From the NCBI GenBank assembly GCA_004026145.2, contig SWLE01000472.1, positions 1 through 64,000 on the forward strand: a DNA stretch of 64,000 nucleotides, written 5' to 3'. Source of the stretch: Takifugu bimaculatus. Lineage: Eukaryota; Chordata; Actinopteri; Tetraodontiformes; Tetraodontidae. The position numbers were made by a program, and so were the translations under genes. Each line of letters begins with the position of its first letter. Within the stretch, counting starts at the first letter, position 1. The notes below the pieces were generated by a model. The model was not told the DNA's origin. It searched no databases and saw only the letters and a program-made list of their open reading frames with translations. This document shows, one piece after another, positions 23,935-35,792 of this stretch.

Positions 23935-24189
23935 ATAATGATGACATAATATGGCATCTCCTGTCAAATTCAAAGACACACACAAACCTCCTTCTTTGAC
24001 CAAGATGTAATCTAAAGCCATGTCATGTTTTAATAACATAAGTCAGTTCCAGAGTGAACTGCTGCTCGCTCTCCCTTGCAAGGTACCTGTGTTTGTGTCT
24101 ATTGTTGATTCATGCAGGGTTTTACTGCTGCTACTACTGTTTCAACTCTAACACTATAAAAGGCTTTGAACATCTCTCCAACACACAAG

Positions 24190-24223
24190 CTCCGAAGCCT
24201 CGGTATCATTTGTCCATCACTAA
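24190..24223. mobile_element. hAT-like terminal sequence (right end only)
   Basis: Ends in GTATCATTTGTCCATCACTA, nearly the reverse complement of the end at 24291. No partner end was found to its left. Confidence 0.45.
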
Positions 24224-24290
24224 TTATCTTGCTCTCTTAGACAAAAAAACAAACAAACAATAGCATCTGCAGCAAAAGGTTAGCGTGCGG

Positions 24291-25255
24291 TAGTGATAGG
24301 CAAATGATACTGAGGCTTCAGCGCTTGTGTCACTCTTCCCGAAGCGGAGTGATTCGAAACACTGTGTCGGAGCTTGTATCAAAACACCAGTGTCACGTAA
24401 CTGAACGTCATCGCTGTTTTGCTTCGCGCTTCATTGCTTTAAAATGTTTCAAAGCCTTTCAATGGCTCAGCCTTTCAGTGTGTGTCATTGGCTCATGGCG
24501 TTTCAATGCATTTTGAGACAGATTTGAGTGGTTTGATGGCATATCAGCTATATAAGATGCATTAATATGCTTCAAAATTGTTGGGTTGTGAGGAGATAGA
24601 GATTTGGAGAGTGAGAGTTAGAGTATTTTGGCAAGTTTCATGGTGAGTACCACCAATAAGTGACGTTCTAGAGTTTGTGAGGACAAATAACTTTTCTGCT
24701 TCTGTGAAAAATCATTCCAAATCAAACATATGACAAATGACAAACCATTATCTTTAAAGGTTTTCCTAAAAACACTTCACACACACACAAAAATAAATGT
24801 TTCTGAATTCAAACACCATGATGATTTGCAAAGTAGGAAGGATCTCTAATCCTGTTAGGGACTTTTAGTAGTTTTTAAATAAATCTCAAAGTGTTCAATG
24901 ACCCCTTAACCAACACTGAACCCTTAATATAATTTGCATTTATTCTTTGGGTTAATCTTGAATGTGTTTTAGAGTAAGGGGGAGACCATCTGCATATTTT
25001 ATTGTAAAGACGATATAATCATTATTTGGTATGAATGAACAAAACCCCTGGACGAGCACACAATGAACTTTTATTAGTGTCATGGGATTGAAACAGTGCC
25101 AGTGCTTCAGTCGTGCTCTTTGGAGGTTGCTATGGCTTCAGTTGTCCACCAGATGTCACCGTCACTGAAGTCTCGAAGCTTTGAATCTTTTTCGACACAA
25201 TTGTTTGGAAAGCCTCAGTGCTTCATGAGGCTTCACTTTCCCACTCCTAAAGATA
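24291..25255. mobile_element. Probable non-autonomous hAT-like element
   Basis: The left end is TAGTGATAGGCAAATGATAC followed by TGAGGCTTC. The right end carries GAGGCTTCACTTTCCCACTC followed by CTA. Both share a GAAGCCTCA core. No transposase lies inside and I could not find an 8-bp target duplication, so the limits are approximate. Confidence 0.4.
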
Positions 25256-25457
25256 ATTCAATAATTTTCATCACTGTGGTTTTTGGTGTGTTTTATTTTT
25301 TTTTTTTGCCGTGGATTCATTAGTGGACCATGTATTCTGCCAAAGAAACGAGAAAACCTGAACCTGGACTGATGAGAGCCACGTGATCTGCAATTGTGCC
25401 AGTGTTTGTGTATTTGATGCGTGAGCCTCTGGTGAGTAAACTTCACTGATATTATAT

Positions 25458-25717
25458 ACCGTATTTTCCGGACTATAAGCCGCTACTTTTTTCCTACACT
25501 TTAAACACTGCGGCTTATTCTCCGGTGCGGCTTATTTATGTATTTTTCTATCGGCCGCTAGGGGCACTCGAGCAGAAAAGGTAAGAGTGAGACAGGTGGA
25601 ATTTATGTGTCGAGGAAGACGCAAGTTTAATGTAACTTCGCGCTTTGTGTATGAATAAAATTAGCATAAACAGACCCTCATCATGGAAAATGCAAGAAGA
25701 AATGCATATGACGCAGC
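25458..25717 (+). mobile_element. Tigger/pogo-type element end
   Basis: Starts CCGTATTTTCCGGACTATAA with a GCCGCTAC continuation, as in fish pogo/Tigger-type MITEs. Only the left end is present; it is cut where the gag remnant begins. Confidence 0.5.
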
Positions 25718-25719
25718 TA

Positions 25720-26923
25720 TTATCGTTTGCGGTGAGGGCTGAGGCAGGTTACACCACACACCCACCAAATGTCTTTAAACGTTCCAATAGTCACATCCGC
25801 AGGCAAAAGTATAGCCCACACGGTTTGACTGGGCTCACCTTTTTGCCCGGGAAAAATAGCCGGATGCATGTCGGAGCTCTGCCAAGGTTTATACTCAAAA
25901 TTTTGTCCACGAACAACAACAGGAAACATTTTGTTAGGAGAGCTCTCCTTTTTCGAACGCAAGGTATAGTCAGAAGTTAGCAGTTTTGAAAACTTTCCCT
26001 TCCTTAATGACCTACACCATCTCTCCATACCTTCCAACTGTTTTTCTAACATCTTCTGAGCTTCAGGAGTTTAGTCAAGTTAATGTCTAAACGACACTGT
26101 TCCATACTCCTTTCAAGATTTCTCAGGGAACGTTGTTTCTCCTCAGAAGAAGAACAATTGCTGTCTGAATCTTCATCAGTGTCTGACCCTGAACTGTCAT
26201 TGGTCAGATCTTGACCAGACTTGGCACTCTTCTTAGATTTATTGCCTCGCTTTTCTGCCTTAGCCAACACACGCTTGATGACAGGATCATAACCACCTAT
26301 GGCATCATCGTCCTCCAAGAGCAGTGTTTTTCTTGATTTGGATTTTGGAGTTGTTGGATAAATGTACATAACTGTTTTCGCCTTTCCCTTTTCAACAGTT
26401 TGGTTGTCCTCATCCTTAATTTTATATTTACCTTTCTGGCTAAGAACAGGAAGTTGTAGATAGATATCGGTGGAGTCAACTTCTAAGTCATACGGTGGAG
26501 GGTTTTTCAGAGGAGCCGTTAAAAAGGAGCATTAATCTTTTCCACTAGCGCTGCTGTTTGTTTGGTGGTTCTTTCAATAACTTGTTTTGCTGTTCTGTTT
26601 TTCTCTTTTAAAGCTGCTCTCAACTTCTGTCCCTCTTGATCAGAAACTTGCAACATTGCGAGCTCAGTCCGTCTTTTTTCTGCATGAGACTTCCCCTTTT
26701 TGCCTTCTTTCTCATTTGCCTTGGAGGCGGTAGCAAGTGTACTGATTGTTTGAATCACATCAGGGTTGAGGGTACCTTCAACCGGCCAAGGTTGTTCAAT
26801 ATCTGGCCAACGCTTGTTCCATTTCTTTGAGGCTTTTAATAGGCCTTTAATAAGAGGATTATTTTTCTGTACCACCTCAATTGGGGTCATGCGTTTAAGT
26901 GTTTTGCTTTCCACCTTTGACAT
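25720..26923 (-). pseudogene. Endogenous-retrovirus gag remnant
   Basis: Three - strand frames in succession look like retroviral Gag. The N-terminal matrix-like part starts at 26923 (MSKVESKTLKRM) and is Lys/Glu-rich with a predicted coiled coil. A short stretch with a PPPY late-domain motif (about 26500) and a Ser/Asp/Glu-rich linker follow. The last part has FPVVVRG and a YKPW motif resembling the start of capsid. Frames are broken at about 26520 and 26050 and the capsid is truncated. Pol is absent. Confidence 0.55.
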
Positions 26924-26968
26924 TTTCGTGTAGTAGATATATTGTAAAAAGAATCTGTTGGATCGCAA

Positions 26969-28228
26969 TACCTCTCGTGTGTAGCTGCTAATCCGCGTGT
27001 TCTTTGAATGAAGACTCCAAGAAGAAAAATGTCAATTTCAAAATGTATTTAGCAACAGAACCAATTCGAGATACAAATATTGGAGAGCTCCAGGCCAATT
27101 CATAACCCTACAATAACAGAGTCAATTGCCAGGGCATGAAGTCTGACAACCTAACTATCCCTTGGCCCAGTCTTTAATAGAAACACAAATGCAAATTATC
27201 AATGTTCATACAATCCAATCCAGTTTCTCTGCTGGGATGACCTCGTCCTCTTCTTCCAGTCTCCTTTGGTGTTGATACAGTCCTTCTTCTCCATTATCTT
27301 CCCGGGTGGCCAGATCAAAGTTCCCATTCTTCATGCAAATAAACTCATCAACCTGATGTCCCGTTTATAATTAATAATTAATATGAGAATGTAGAAATAT
27401 AAAGAATACAAAAGGAAACAACAAAGCAGAATTATAATAAAGTATTAATAAAGAAAAGTATATAAATGAGGTTAGAAAAAAGTTAAAAATTTATAAATTC
27501 CCTATTACTCTCAAACTAATTCAATCTGACTCTAAACCATCCAGAATGGGGTGCAAAACAACTTTTGTATGTATTTATCCAAAAAGATTATGTATATATA
27601 AATTTAATTAGCCTTAGTGTAAGACCATTATGTTACCATCAGTAGGTCAACTCCTCCTCTTGTCTGCCCCCTAAAGGAATCAAGTTCAGATGTGTCAAAA
27701 ATGTAAAGTGGAAAAAGAAAAAAATCAGTAGTTCATAAGCTATTAAACTCCTTCAAGAAAAATACAAAGTGTATAATTCTTGTATTATTCTTATTGATTT
27801 TATTAAGCTATAACAATTATTATTATTAAACAATTACTTAATTATAAACAATAATCTTACAAGTAAATAAACCTGTTGCATTTACGCCCCAGTATATTTC
27901 TTAAAAAATCCCAACACACATTAAAGAATTCAGCGCTGTTCTAAAAGGAGGAAGCAAGTGTGTGTTCAGCTTTTTCCTCTGATAAAGACTGTCACTTTAA
28001 AAAGTGAAAAGAAATTGAATGAGGAGGGACTCTCCGCCTCACTCCTAGTGGGAGCCAACTAGCTCCACCTCTTGATGTCTAGAACCACTTCCTGTTCACT
28101 TCTAGTCGCCAGAAAGTGAACATCTGTTCTCACTACTCCGAATTGGTCGCTGATTGCAGGCCCAACACACAGCTGCAGACTGTGAGCCATACCCTGAGAT
28201 CCAAAAGATCCAAATTAACCCTAACAAT
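26969..28228 (-). mobile_element. Probable leader and LTR of the same endogenous retrovirus
   Basis: Upstream of gag on the - strand the sequence begins TGTTAGGGTTAATTTGG at 28228, as retroviral LTRs often do (TG...). It contains a CCAAT box near 28145, a GC-richer block and, further in, ATTAAA followed by GACTGGGCC near 27175. I could not fix the LTR end or a primer-binding site. 27340-27900 is AT-rich with nothing else recognised. Confidence 0.35.
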
Positions 28229-28289
28229 GGATAGAAATATTTTTTTTCAAAATCAATTTTAAATAAAGCTTTCCATATATATTATGGTA

Positions 28290-28672
28290 TGGTCCCCTCC
28301 TGGGCTACTACCTTATCGTGGTGGAGGGGTTTGCGTGTCCCAATGATCCCAGGAGCTCCGTTGTCTGGGGCTATATGCCCCTGGTAGGGCCACCCATGGC
28401 AAACAGGTCCTAGGTGAGGGATCAGACAAAGCGTAGCCCAGACCTCCTAATGATGAAAAACATTGGTACCAGGTTTCCCTTGCCCGGATGCGGGTCACCG
28501 GGGCCCCCTCCTGGAGCCAGGCCTGGGGGTGGGGCACATTGACGAGCACCTGGTGGCCGGAACTCTGCCCATGGAGTCCGGCCGGGCACAGCCCGAAGAG
28601 GCAACATGGGACCCCCTTCCCGTGGGCTCAACACCTGCAGGAGGGGTTCACTACCAGGACCGCCCTTAGGTC
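28290..28672 (+). mobile_element. GC-rich interspersed repeat, probably the 5' region of a LINE
   Basis: CTACCTTATCGTGGTGGAGG and CCCCTGGTAGGG recur in a second copy at 60645-60886. The block is non-coding and is cut at its right end by the macrosatellite, exactly inside the tRNA. Confidence 0.45.
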
Positions 28673-28720
28673 GCTGCCTTCCCAGCAGTTGACCCGGGTT
28701 CGATTCCTGGCCATCGCATT
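28673..28720 (+). pseudogene. tRNA-Gly(UCC), 3' half only
   Basis: Begins GCTGCCTTCCCAGCAG (anticodon arm) and continues through the T-arm to GCCATCGCA. The 5' acceptor strand and D-arm are replaced by the GC-rich repeat. The loop carries CCC where intact copies have CCA, and the T-arm has one change (TTCCTGG). Confidence 0.9.
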
Positions 28721-28895
28721 CAAATTCTCACTTTTACGTCGAACGCTATTACATAATGTGCCGCTGCGTTTGAGATGCCGGCAGGTTTTATGAGCATGCG
28801 CAAAATAGACGGTCACATGTGTGAACTCCCAGACTAGCGTCGTGTGTTTTTTCCAGCCAGTCTCCAGACTGCCTGAGGGTTTGACTGCTGCAGAA

Positions 28896-30008
28896 ATGTC
28901 CACTCTTGCAGGTTATGGGCCCAGTCATGCCGGCCAGAGGTGGTTTAGACTTTTATCCAACAGTGACGAAAAAAGTTTTGAACTTTGGGAAACATGTTTC
29001 ATGGCGCACGGGGGCTTGCACAGCCTCAGAGGCATAATTGAGAAAGGACCGGAGGCCGATGAGGATGACGTAGAAGTTTTCGCTGAAGATGAGGCAAAGA
29101 ACGGTGAGGCATATGCGCAATTAGTGGACAACAAGAGTTTGTCCTTGGTAATGAGAGATGCAAAATGTGACGGAAGAAGAGCGCTGGAGATTCTACAAGA
29201 GCACTACGCGGGAACAGATAAACCCCGCATTGTAAGTTTGTATTGCGAGCCTTCCTCACTCTGCAAGGTGTCGTCGAAATCACCCTCAGAACTGTACTCA
29301 GACAGGCGCACGAACGAAGTTCACCACAAATTGAGACCAGACGTCAAAGTTCCTTTTCTACCTTGGCCAAGGGGAGTCCCGCTCCGTTACAGCCACGCCT
29401 GCTGTCGCGCTGTCCCGGGGACTCTCACTCCGCCCCAGCATTGTCTCTTTTATTAAAACAGGCATGATTACATGGCAGGAGGCGTTTCTTTAGTTCCATA
29501 GTTTGCATCAACCGAGTCACATTGCCCATAGTTGACCATATTGAAGCGGCTCTCGGCCTACGCACGGGTGCACAGCCTTCAGTACCCTAACCCAAGCAGA
29601 TATCACACATTGTTGTTTTGTCCTCCTTCTCACAAACACGCTCACATACGGTTTCCCCAGTCCACTTTACCCCAGTTAATCCTCCTCGCATTATCAACAA
29701 AACTACTCTACTTTTATTAAAATAGCTATAACATAAAATGCTATTCGCTATATTTCACAACAAAGGCCAGCAATGAGACAGTTACAGACTACATTGTTCG
29801 ACCACAGATGATATTCACATCATTTAGAAGAGCAGAGAAGCAAATAAGTGATGGGCTTCAAATAGCAATGCTACTAAAAGGGCTACGTGATTCATATAAG
29901 CCATTTGTTGTGCATATCACCCCGACAAATGACACGCTAACTTTTGGAGAATTCAAGACAAAACTGCAAAGTTACAAAAGTACTGAGAAAGAACAGGAAG
30001 AAAGGTAA
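28896..30008 (+). pseudogene. copia/UBN2-type gag remnant, unit 0
   Basis: A gag-like protein of the copia/UBN2 type seen in fish genomes. The 5' part starts at ATG 28896 (MSTLAGYGPSHAG; 177 bp after the tRNA in complete units) and has the family blocks NGEAYAQLVDNKSLSLVM and ALEILQEHYAGTDKPRI. It is interrupted at 29269 by solo LTR A. The 3' part resumes after 29762 and contains DGLQIAMLLKGL, KPFVVH and TFGEFKTKLQSY, ending at 30008. The two parts are in register if the LTR and one target-site copy are discounted. The zinc knuckle and all of pol are missing, so it can at most encode a truncated Gag. Upstream frame extension into the tRNA side is not needed. Confidence 0.75.
29269..29762. mobile_element. 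Solo LTR A (unit 0), inserted in gag
   Basis: 494 bp, TG...CA ends (TGTCGTCG ... TTCACAACA), flanked by a 4-bp duplication AAGG (29265-29268 and 29763-29766). It interrupts the gag frame cleanly. No internal coding part. On the - strand an AATAAA lies about 180 bp from the 29269 end, which suggests - orientation. Confidence 0.75.
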
Positions 30009-30038
30009 CCTAAGAGGGAGAGAAAGACCCCAGAATAT

Positions 30039-30524
30039 TGTGGTGAATTTTCTTCTGATGGTAACCGAGATGTGTTGATGAGGAAGGAATCTTCACAGAC
30101 TTGGTTGGAAGAGATGTTTATTGGAGAGAAAAGTCAGGCATCAATCGGACACTGCAGTTTGTCCGCGGGAGGTCTTGTGGTCCTGACGTTAAAATCTCCG
30201 AAGGGCTTAGTTCGGTAGCCCCTTATATATGGTCAAGTAAACACATTCTTCTCTGAGGACCTCATAACACAATATAGCCAACCAAATAGTACAGAGTCCA
30301 GTCCATAAGAAGAAGACACAGGAGCCTGTTGGCCCCAGGACTCCCTCTTAGCAGCTCCTCACACAGGAAAAAACAAGACATTCAATCACAAGCACATGAA
30401 AACACAGGTGACAGGACACATATGCAACATGTGTAAGATGGCGCCAGGATGGCTGACAAACAAGTTAAGTTCTTACAGAGGTCAAGGCCTGCAGAGAATA
30501 GATACACAGGCTTCAGATACTACA
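30039..30524 (-). mobile_element. Solo LTR B (unit 0), reverse orientation
   Basis: 486 bp. Read on the - strand it starts TGTAGTATCTGAAGCC and ends TTCACCACA. It has a TATA box (ATATATAAGGGG, about 30225) and an AATAAA (in CTCTCCAATAAACATC, about 30120) in the order expected of U3-R-U5. I see no clear target-site duplication. A related end fragment is at 63094-63209. It cuts the gag frame just after its 3' part. Confidence 0.75.
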
Positions 30525-30803
30525 TGATTGTGAATTAATGTTGTTGTTTGTTTTTTTTTAAATGTAGGTCACCCACACGGTCGTCCGGGATGACCACTCA
30601 AGGCGCCCGCACGGCATGCTCTAAAAATAGCACTGGTCACAATAGATTTTTTTTATTTTTTTTTTTAAAGTTGCTTTAATTTTTTGAAAAAATGCTTACA
30701 TTAATGCCGATTTTTAAACAATGTTAAAAAACGGAACTTTTTTTTATGCACGCCATTATGAAGCCACCTCTTTTGAAGGCGAAGGTCATTAGTGCGTGGT
30801 CGT

Positions 30804-30970
30804 GTCCACCTTGGAGCAAGTACGATTGCTAGAAGAGTGTCATCTGTCTGAGAACTTAACAGAGCAACTGGACCGAGATCTCGCTTAGTGCAGGTGGTTC
30901 AACATCCAGCGCGACGAGTCGGTAGACAGCGCCAGCACAGCTCAGCTAATGATGTTCTTCCACATGTCCA
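30804..30970 (+). pseudogene. hAT transposase remnant in the repeat unit
   Basis: Frames on the + strand give VHLGASTIARRVSS, then after a one-base shift ENLTEQLDRDLA, a stop, CRWFN and RDESVDSASTAQLMMF, the region around the first catalytic Asp of hAT transposases. About 55 codons with a stop and a shift; clearly dead. The copy recurs in every unit and, in a longer form, at 22604-23110 (- strand). 30990-32090 of the unit has no recognised gene. Confidence 0.6.
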
Positions 30971-32096
30971 TTTACAGTCCATCACCAAGGCATTCAAACA
31001 GGTGGAGGTAAACAGTTGTGTCTTCCACCGATACAGAAAGAGTGGAGATGTCACTTGGTTATTGTGCGCCACGATGCAAGTTGATTAGATGCTGCAATAG
31101 ACCAGTGACATTGCCTCTGGTAAATGCAAATGAATTGAAGTGGTCACATTTGAGCACAAGTGTTAATTCGCCCCCGCAATTAAAACCCACCATAGAAAGA
31201 GCAGCACTCTCTATGACGGTTTCCTGTGTTCCTTCTGCACTGCACAGATTAAATTAAATTCAAAGAAAAAACGTACAATTGTCTCAGTTAGCCTGATGTG
31301 ACTTGATTTTGTTCTTTTCTGGTGTTGAACCCTCGGTGTTGACTTGTCACTTTCAACGGTTCATATGAATATTAGGGTTTCGTGGACTTTAGCAACAAGA
31401 TTTGCTATAATGTGATGCATTTTGGAATGTAACACGGGAATCTATTCGTTCTTGTAATTTGCACAACATGCTGCCGTCATATTTCACAGCTATACCGTGG
31501 TGAAGAGCTTGGCGTCACCACGCGTAATGACGCACAACACTATTGAGTTTTGCAGCTTTACCTGCGCTGAAGCCGGCAAATAATTCCTTCCTGGGACAAA
31601 ATTGTCTTTTAGCCACCTGGGCGTATTTATTAGCGATTAACGAAATCAGTCGTCTTCCTGCTTAATCATGGGGAACGGGACTTTAAAAAAAACCAACAAA
31701 AAAACAGGATCAACATGGGCGTGACCTGAATCGAAAGGTTGATGCCAGTGTTAATTCTTGGGCCATAAAACTATGACTGAAAATTATATATCACAACTTA
31801 GTACACTAAATTACAATGTTTCTCAACAACCACCTTACGTTCCCCTTCCTCTCTGTTGCGTCCGTCAAGTGGAGGTGAGCGCACGCTGACGTGAGGAGCG
31901 CGAGCCCGCTGCCTTTGAGTTCTTGCGTGTTGTTACGCACTTGGATTAAATTGAACTGTACAAAATGGGCACTAAAAGACAGCGGCAGTTAAAAGATGCT
32001 GCATCACATCATTTACATAGGAAAAGTCTTTCCCTCAAGTCCTTTGGTGCCATTTGTCTTCGCTTCCAGATGTGCTGGGCAGATGCTGCCCGCGTC

Positions 32097-32168
32097 GCGA
32101 TGGTGGTATAGTGGTGAGCATAGCTGCCTTCCAAGCAGTTGACCCGGGTTCGATTCCCGGCCATCGCA
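32097..32168 (+). tRNA. tRNA-Gly(UCC)
   Basis: A 72-nt gene with every stem paired: acceptor GCGATGG/CCATCGC, anticodon stem GCTGC/GCAGT with loop CTTCCAA (anticodon TCC), and T-arm CCGGG/CCCGG around TTCGATT. Compared with the usual vertebrate gene (GCGTTGG/CCAACGC), the acceptor stem carries a compensated change (A-T for T-A), which argues for selection on pairing. The pol III A box (TGGTATAGTGG) and B box (GGTTCGATTCC) are intact, and a TTTT terminator lies at 32182-32185. It supplies glycine for GGA (and wobble) codons if expressed. Confidence 0.93.
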
Positions 32169-32181
32169 TCCAAATTCTCAC

Positions 32182-32185
32182 TTTT
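32182..32185 (+). terminator. pol III T-tract terminator
   Basis: TTTT 14 nt after the tRNA. The same tract follows each of the other four intact copies. Confidence 0.7.
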
Positions 32186-32344
32186 ACGTCGAACGCTATT
32201 ACATAATGTGCCGCTGCGTTTGAGATGCCGGCAGGTTTTATGAGCATGCGCAAAATAGACGGTCACATGTGTGAACTCCCAGACTAGCGTCGTGTGTTTT
32301 TTCCAGCCGTCTCCAGACTGCCTGAGGGTTTGACTGCTGCAGAA

Positions 32345-33457
32345 ATGTCCACTCTTGCAGGTTATGGGCCCAGTCATGCCGGCCAGAGGTGGTTTAGACT
32401 TTTATCCAACAGTGACGAAAAAAGTTTTGAACTTTGGGAAACATGTTTCATGGCGCACGGGGGCTTGCACAGCCTCAGAGGCATAATTGAGAAAGGACCG
32501 GAGGCCGATGAGGATGACGTAGAAGTTTTCGCTGAAGATGAGGCAAAGAACGGTGAGGCATATGCGCAATTAGTGGACAACAAGAGTTTGTCCTTGGTAA
32601 TGAGAGATGCAAAACGTGACGGAAGAAGAGCGCTGGAGATTCTACAAGAGCACTACGCGGGAACAGATAAACCCCGCATTGTAAGTTTGTATTGCGAGCC
32701 TTCCTCACTCTGCAAGGTGTCGTCGAAATCACCCTCAGAACTGTACTCAGACAGGCGCACGAACGAAGTTCACCACAAATTGAGACCAGACGTCAAAGTT
32801 CCTTTTCTACCTTGGCCAAGGGGAGTCCCGCTCCGTTACAGCCACGCCTGCTGTCGCGCTGTCCCGGGGACTCTCACTCCGCCCCAGCATTGTCTCTTTT
32901 ATTAAAACAGGCATGATTACATGGCAGGAGGCGTTTCTTTAGTTCCATAGTTTGCATCAACCGAGTCACATTGCCCATAGTTGACCATATTGAAGCGGCT
33001 CTCGGCCTACGCACGGGTGCACAGCCTTCAGTACCCTAACCCAAGCAGATATCACACATTGTTGTTTTGTCCTCCTTCTCACAAACACGCTCACATACGG
33101 TTTCCCCAGTCCACTTTACCCCAGTTAATCCTCCTCGCATTATCAACAAAACTACTCTACTTTTATTAAAATAGCTATAACATAAAATGCTATTCGCTAT
33201 ATTTCACAACAAAGGCCAGCAATGAGACAGTTACAGACTACATTGTTCGACCACAGATGATATTCACATCATTTAGAAGAGCAGAGAAGCAAATAAGTGA
33301 TGGGCTTCAAATAGCAATGCTACTAAAAGGGCTACGTGATTCATATAAGCCATTTGTTGTGCATATCACCCCGACAAATGACACGCTAACTTTTGGAGAA
33401 TTCAAGACAAAACTGCAAAGTTACAAAAGTACTGAGAAAGAACAGGAAGAAAGGTAA
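32345..33457 (+). pseudogene. copia/UBN2-type gag remnant, unit 1
   Basis: Same structure as unit 0; 5' part from 32345, LTR A at 32718-33211, 3' part ends at 33457. Has CGT (Arg) where unit 0 has TGT (Cys) in RDAKRDGRR. Confidence 0.75.
32718..33211. mobile_element. Solo LTR A (unit 1)
   Basis: Same insertion as in unit 0, copied by amplification of the unit; same AAGG flanks. Confidence 0.75.
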
Positions 33458-33487
33458 CCTAAGAGGGAGAGAAAGACCCCAGAATAT

Positions 33488-33973
33488 TGTGGTGAATTTT
33501 CTTCTGATGGTAACCGAGATGTGTTGATGAGGAAGGAATCTTCACAGACTTGGTTGGAAGAGATGTTTATTGGAGAGAAAAGTCAGGCATCAATCGGACA
33601 CTGCAGTTTGTCCGCGGGAGGTCTTGTGGTCCTGACGTTAAAATCTCCGAAGGGCTTAGTTCGGTAGCCCCTTATATATGGTCAAGTAAACACATTCTTC
33701 TCTGAGGACCTCATAACACAATATAGCCAACCAAATAGTACAGAGTCCAGTCCATAAGAAGAAGACACAGGAGCCTGTTGGCCCCAGGACTCCCTCTTAG
33801 CAGCTCCTCACACAGGAAAAAACAAGACATTCAATCACAAGCACATGAAAACACAGGTGACAGGACACATATGCAACATGTGTAAGATGGCGCCAGGATG
33901 GCTGACAAACAAGTTAAGTTCTTACAGAGGTCAAGGCCTGCAGAGAATAGATACACAGGCTTCAGATACTACA
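33488..33973 (-). mobile_element. Solo LTR B (unit 1)
   Basis: Same insertion as unit 0. Confidence 0.75.
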
Positions 33974-35544
33974 TGATTGTGAATTAATGTTGTTGTTTGT
34001 TTGTTTTTAAATGTAGGTCACCCACACGGTCGTCCGGGATGACCACTCAAGGCGCCCGCACGGCATGCTCTAAAAATAGCACTGGTCACAATAGATTTTT
34101 TTTATTTTTTTTTTAAAGTTGCTTTAATTTTTTGAAAAAATGCTTACATTAATGCCGATTTTTAAACAATGTTAAAAAACGGAACTTTTTTTTATGCACG
34201 CCATTATGAAGCCACCTCTTTTGAAGGCGAAGGTCATTAGTGCGTGGTCGTGTCCACCTTGGAGCAAGTACGATTGCTAGAAGAGTGTCATCTGTCTGAG
34301 AACTTAACAGAGCAACTGGACCGAGATCTCGCTTAGTGCAGGTGGTTCAACATCCAGCGCGACGAGTCGGTAGACAGCGCCAGCACAGCTCAGCTAATGA
34401 TGTTCTTCCACATGTCCATTTACAGTCCATCACCAAGGCATTCAAACAGGTGGAGGTAAACAGTTGTGTCTTCCACCGATACAGAAAGAGTGGAGATGTC
34501 ACTTGGTTATTGTGCGCCACGATGCAAGTTGATTAGATGCTGCAATAGACCAGTGACATTGCCTCTGGTAAATGCAAATGAATTGAAGTGGTCACATTTG
34601 AGCACAAGTGTTAATTCGCCCCCGCAATTAAAACCCACCATAGAAAGAGCAGCACTCTCTATGACGGTTTCCTGTGTTCCTTCTGCACTGCACAGATTAA
34701 ATTAAATTCAAAGAAAAAACGTACAATTGTCTCAGTTAGCCTGATGTGACTTGATTTTGTTCTTTTCTGGTGTTGAACCCTCGGTGTTGACTTGTCACTT
34801 TCAACGGTTCATATGAATATTAGGGTTTCGTGGACTTTAGCAACAAGATTTGCTATAATGTGATGCATTTTGGAATGTAACACGGGAATCTATTCGTTCT
34901 TGTAATTTGCACAACATGCTGCCGTCATATTTCACAGCTATACCGTGGTGAAGAGCTTGGCGTCACCACGCGTAATGACGCACAACACTATTGAGTTTTG
35001 CAGCTTTACCTGCGCTGAAGCCGGCAAATAATTCCTTCCTGGGACAAAATTGTCTTTTAGCCACCTGGGCGTATTTATTAGCGATTAACGAAATCAGTCG
35101 TCTTCCTGCTTAATCATGGGGAACGGGACTTTAAAAAAAACCAACAAAAAAACAGGATCAACATGGGCGTGACCTGAATCGAAAGGTTGATGCCAGTGTT
35201 AATTCTTGGGCCATAAAACTATGACTGAAAATTATATATCACAACTTAGTACACTAAATTACAATGTTTCTCAACAACCACCTTACGTTCCCCTTCCTCT
35301 CTGTTGCGTCCGTCAAGTGGAGGTGAGCGCACGCTGACGTGAGGAGCGCGAGCCCGCTGCCTTTGAGTTCTTGCGTGTTGTTACGCACTTGGATTAAATT
35401 GAACTGTACAAAATGGGCACTAAAAGACAGCGGCAGTTAAAAGATGCTGCATCACATCATTTACATAGGAAAAGTCTTTCCCTCAAGTCCTTTGGTGCCA
35501 TTTGTCTTCGCTTCCAGATGTGCTGGGCAGATGCTGCCCGCGTC

Positions 35545-35616
35545 GCGATGGTGGTATAGTGGTGAGCATAGCTGCCTTCCAAGCAGTTGACCCGGGTTCG
35601 ATTCCCGGCCATCGCA
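35545..35616 (+). tRNA. tRNA-Gly(UCC)
   Basis: Second intact copy, identical to the gene at 32097, with the same T-tract 14 nt downstream. Confidence 0.93.
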
Positions 35617-35792
35617 TCCAAATTCTCACTTTTACGTCGAACGCTATTACATAATGTGCCGCTGCGTTTGAGATGCCGGCAGGTTTTATGAGCATGCGCA
35701 AAATAGACGGTCACATGTGTGAACTCCCAGACTAGCGTCGTGTGTTTTTTCCAGCCGTCTCCAGACTGCCTGAGGGTTTGACTGCTGCAGAA

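Larger units (their letters stand above)
28673..32096 (+). repeat. Macrosatellite unit 0 (5' truncated in the tRNA)
   Basis: Starts at the tRNA anticodon stem (GCTGCCTTCC). Compared with other units it has TGT for CGT in gag (aaaTGTgac near 29165), CCAG for CCA before gag, and the long T-run at 30550. Confidence 0.9.
32097..35544 (+). repeat. Macrosatellite unit 1
   Basis: Complete 3448-bp unit. The hAT remnant is at 34252-34418. It carries the GTTTGTTTGTTTTTAAATG variant near 33997. Confidence 0.95.

Noticed and set aside
26990..27030. Primer-binding site after the putative retroviral LTR
   Set aside because: TGGAGTCTTC does not match the 3' end of any tRNA I can recall with confidence.
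28925..29283. Ser-rich and Pro/His-rich antisense frames repeated in every macrosatellite unit
   Set aside because: They lie opposite the gag frame and recur only because the unit is repeated.
31430..31500. Possible THAP-type zinc finger on the - strand (MTAACCANYKNE)
   Set aside because: A stop follows after 12 codons and the Cys spacing does not fit C-x2-4-C with the expected downstream residues.
32009..32377. 122-codon antisense frame across the tRNA
   Set aside because: It spans a tRNA gene and non-coding flank and resembles no protein.
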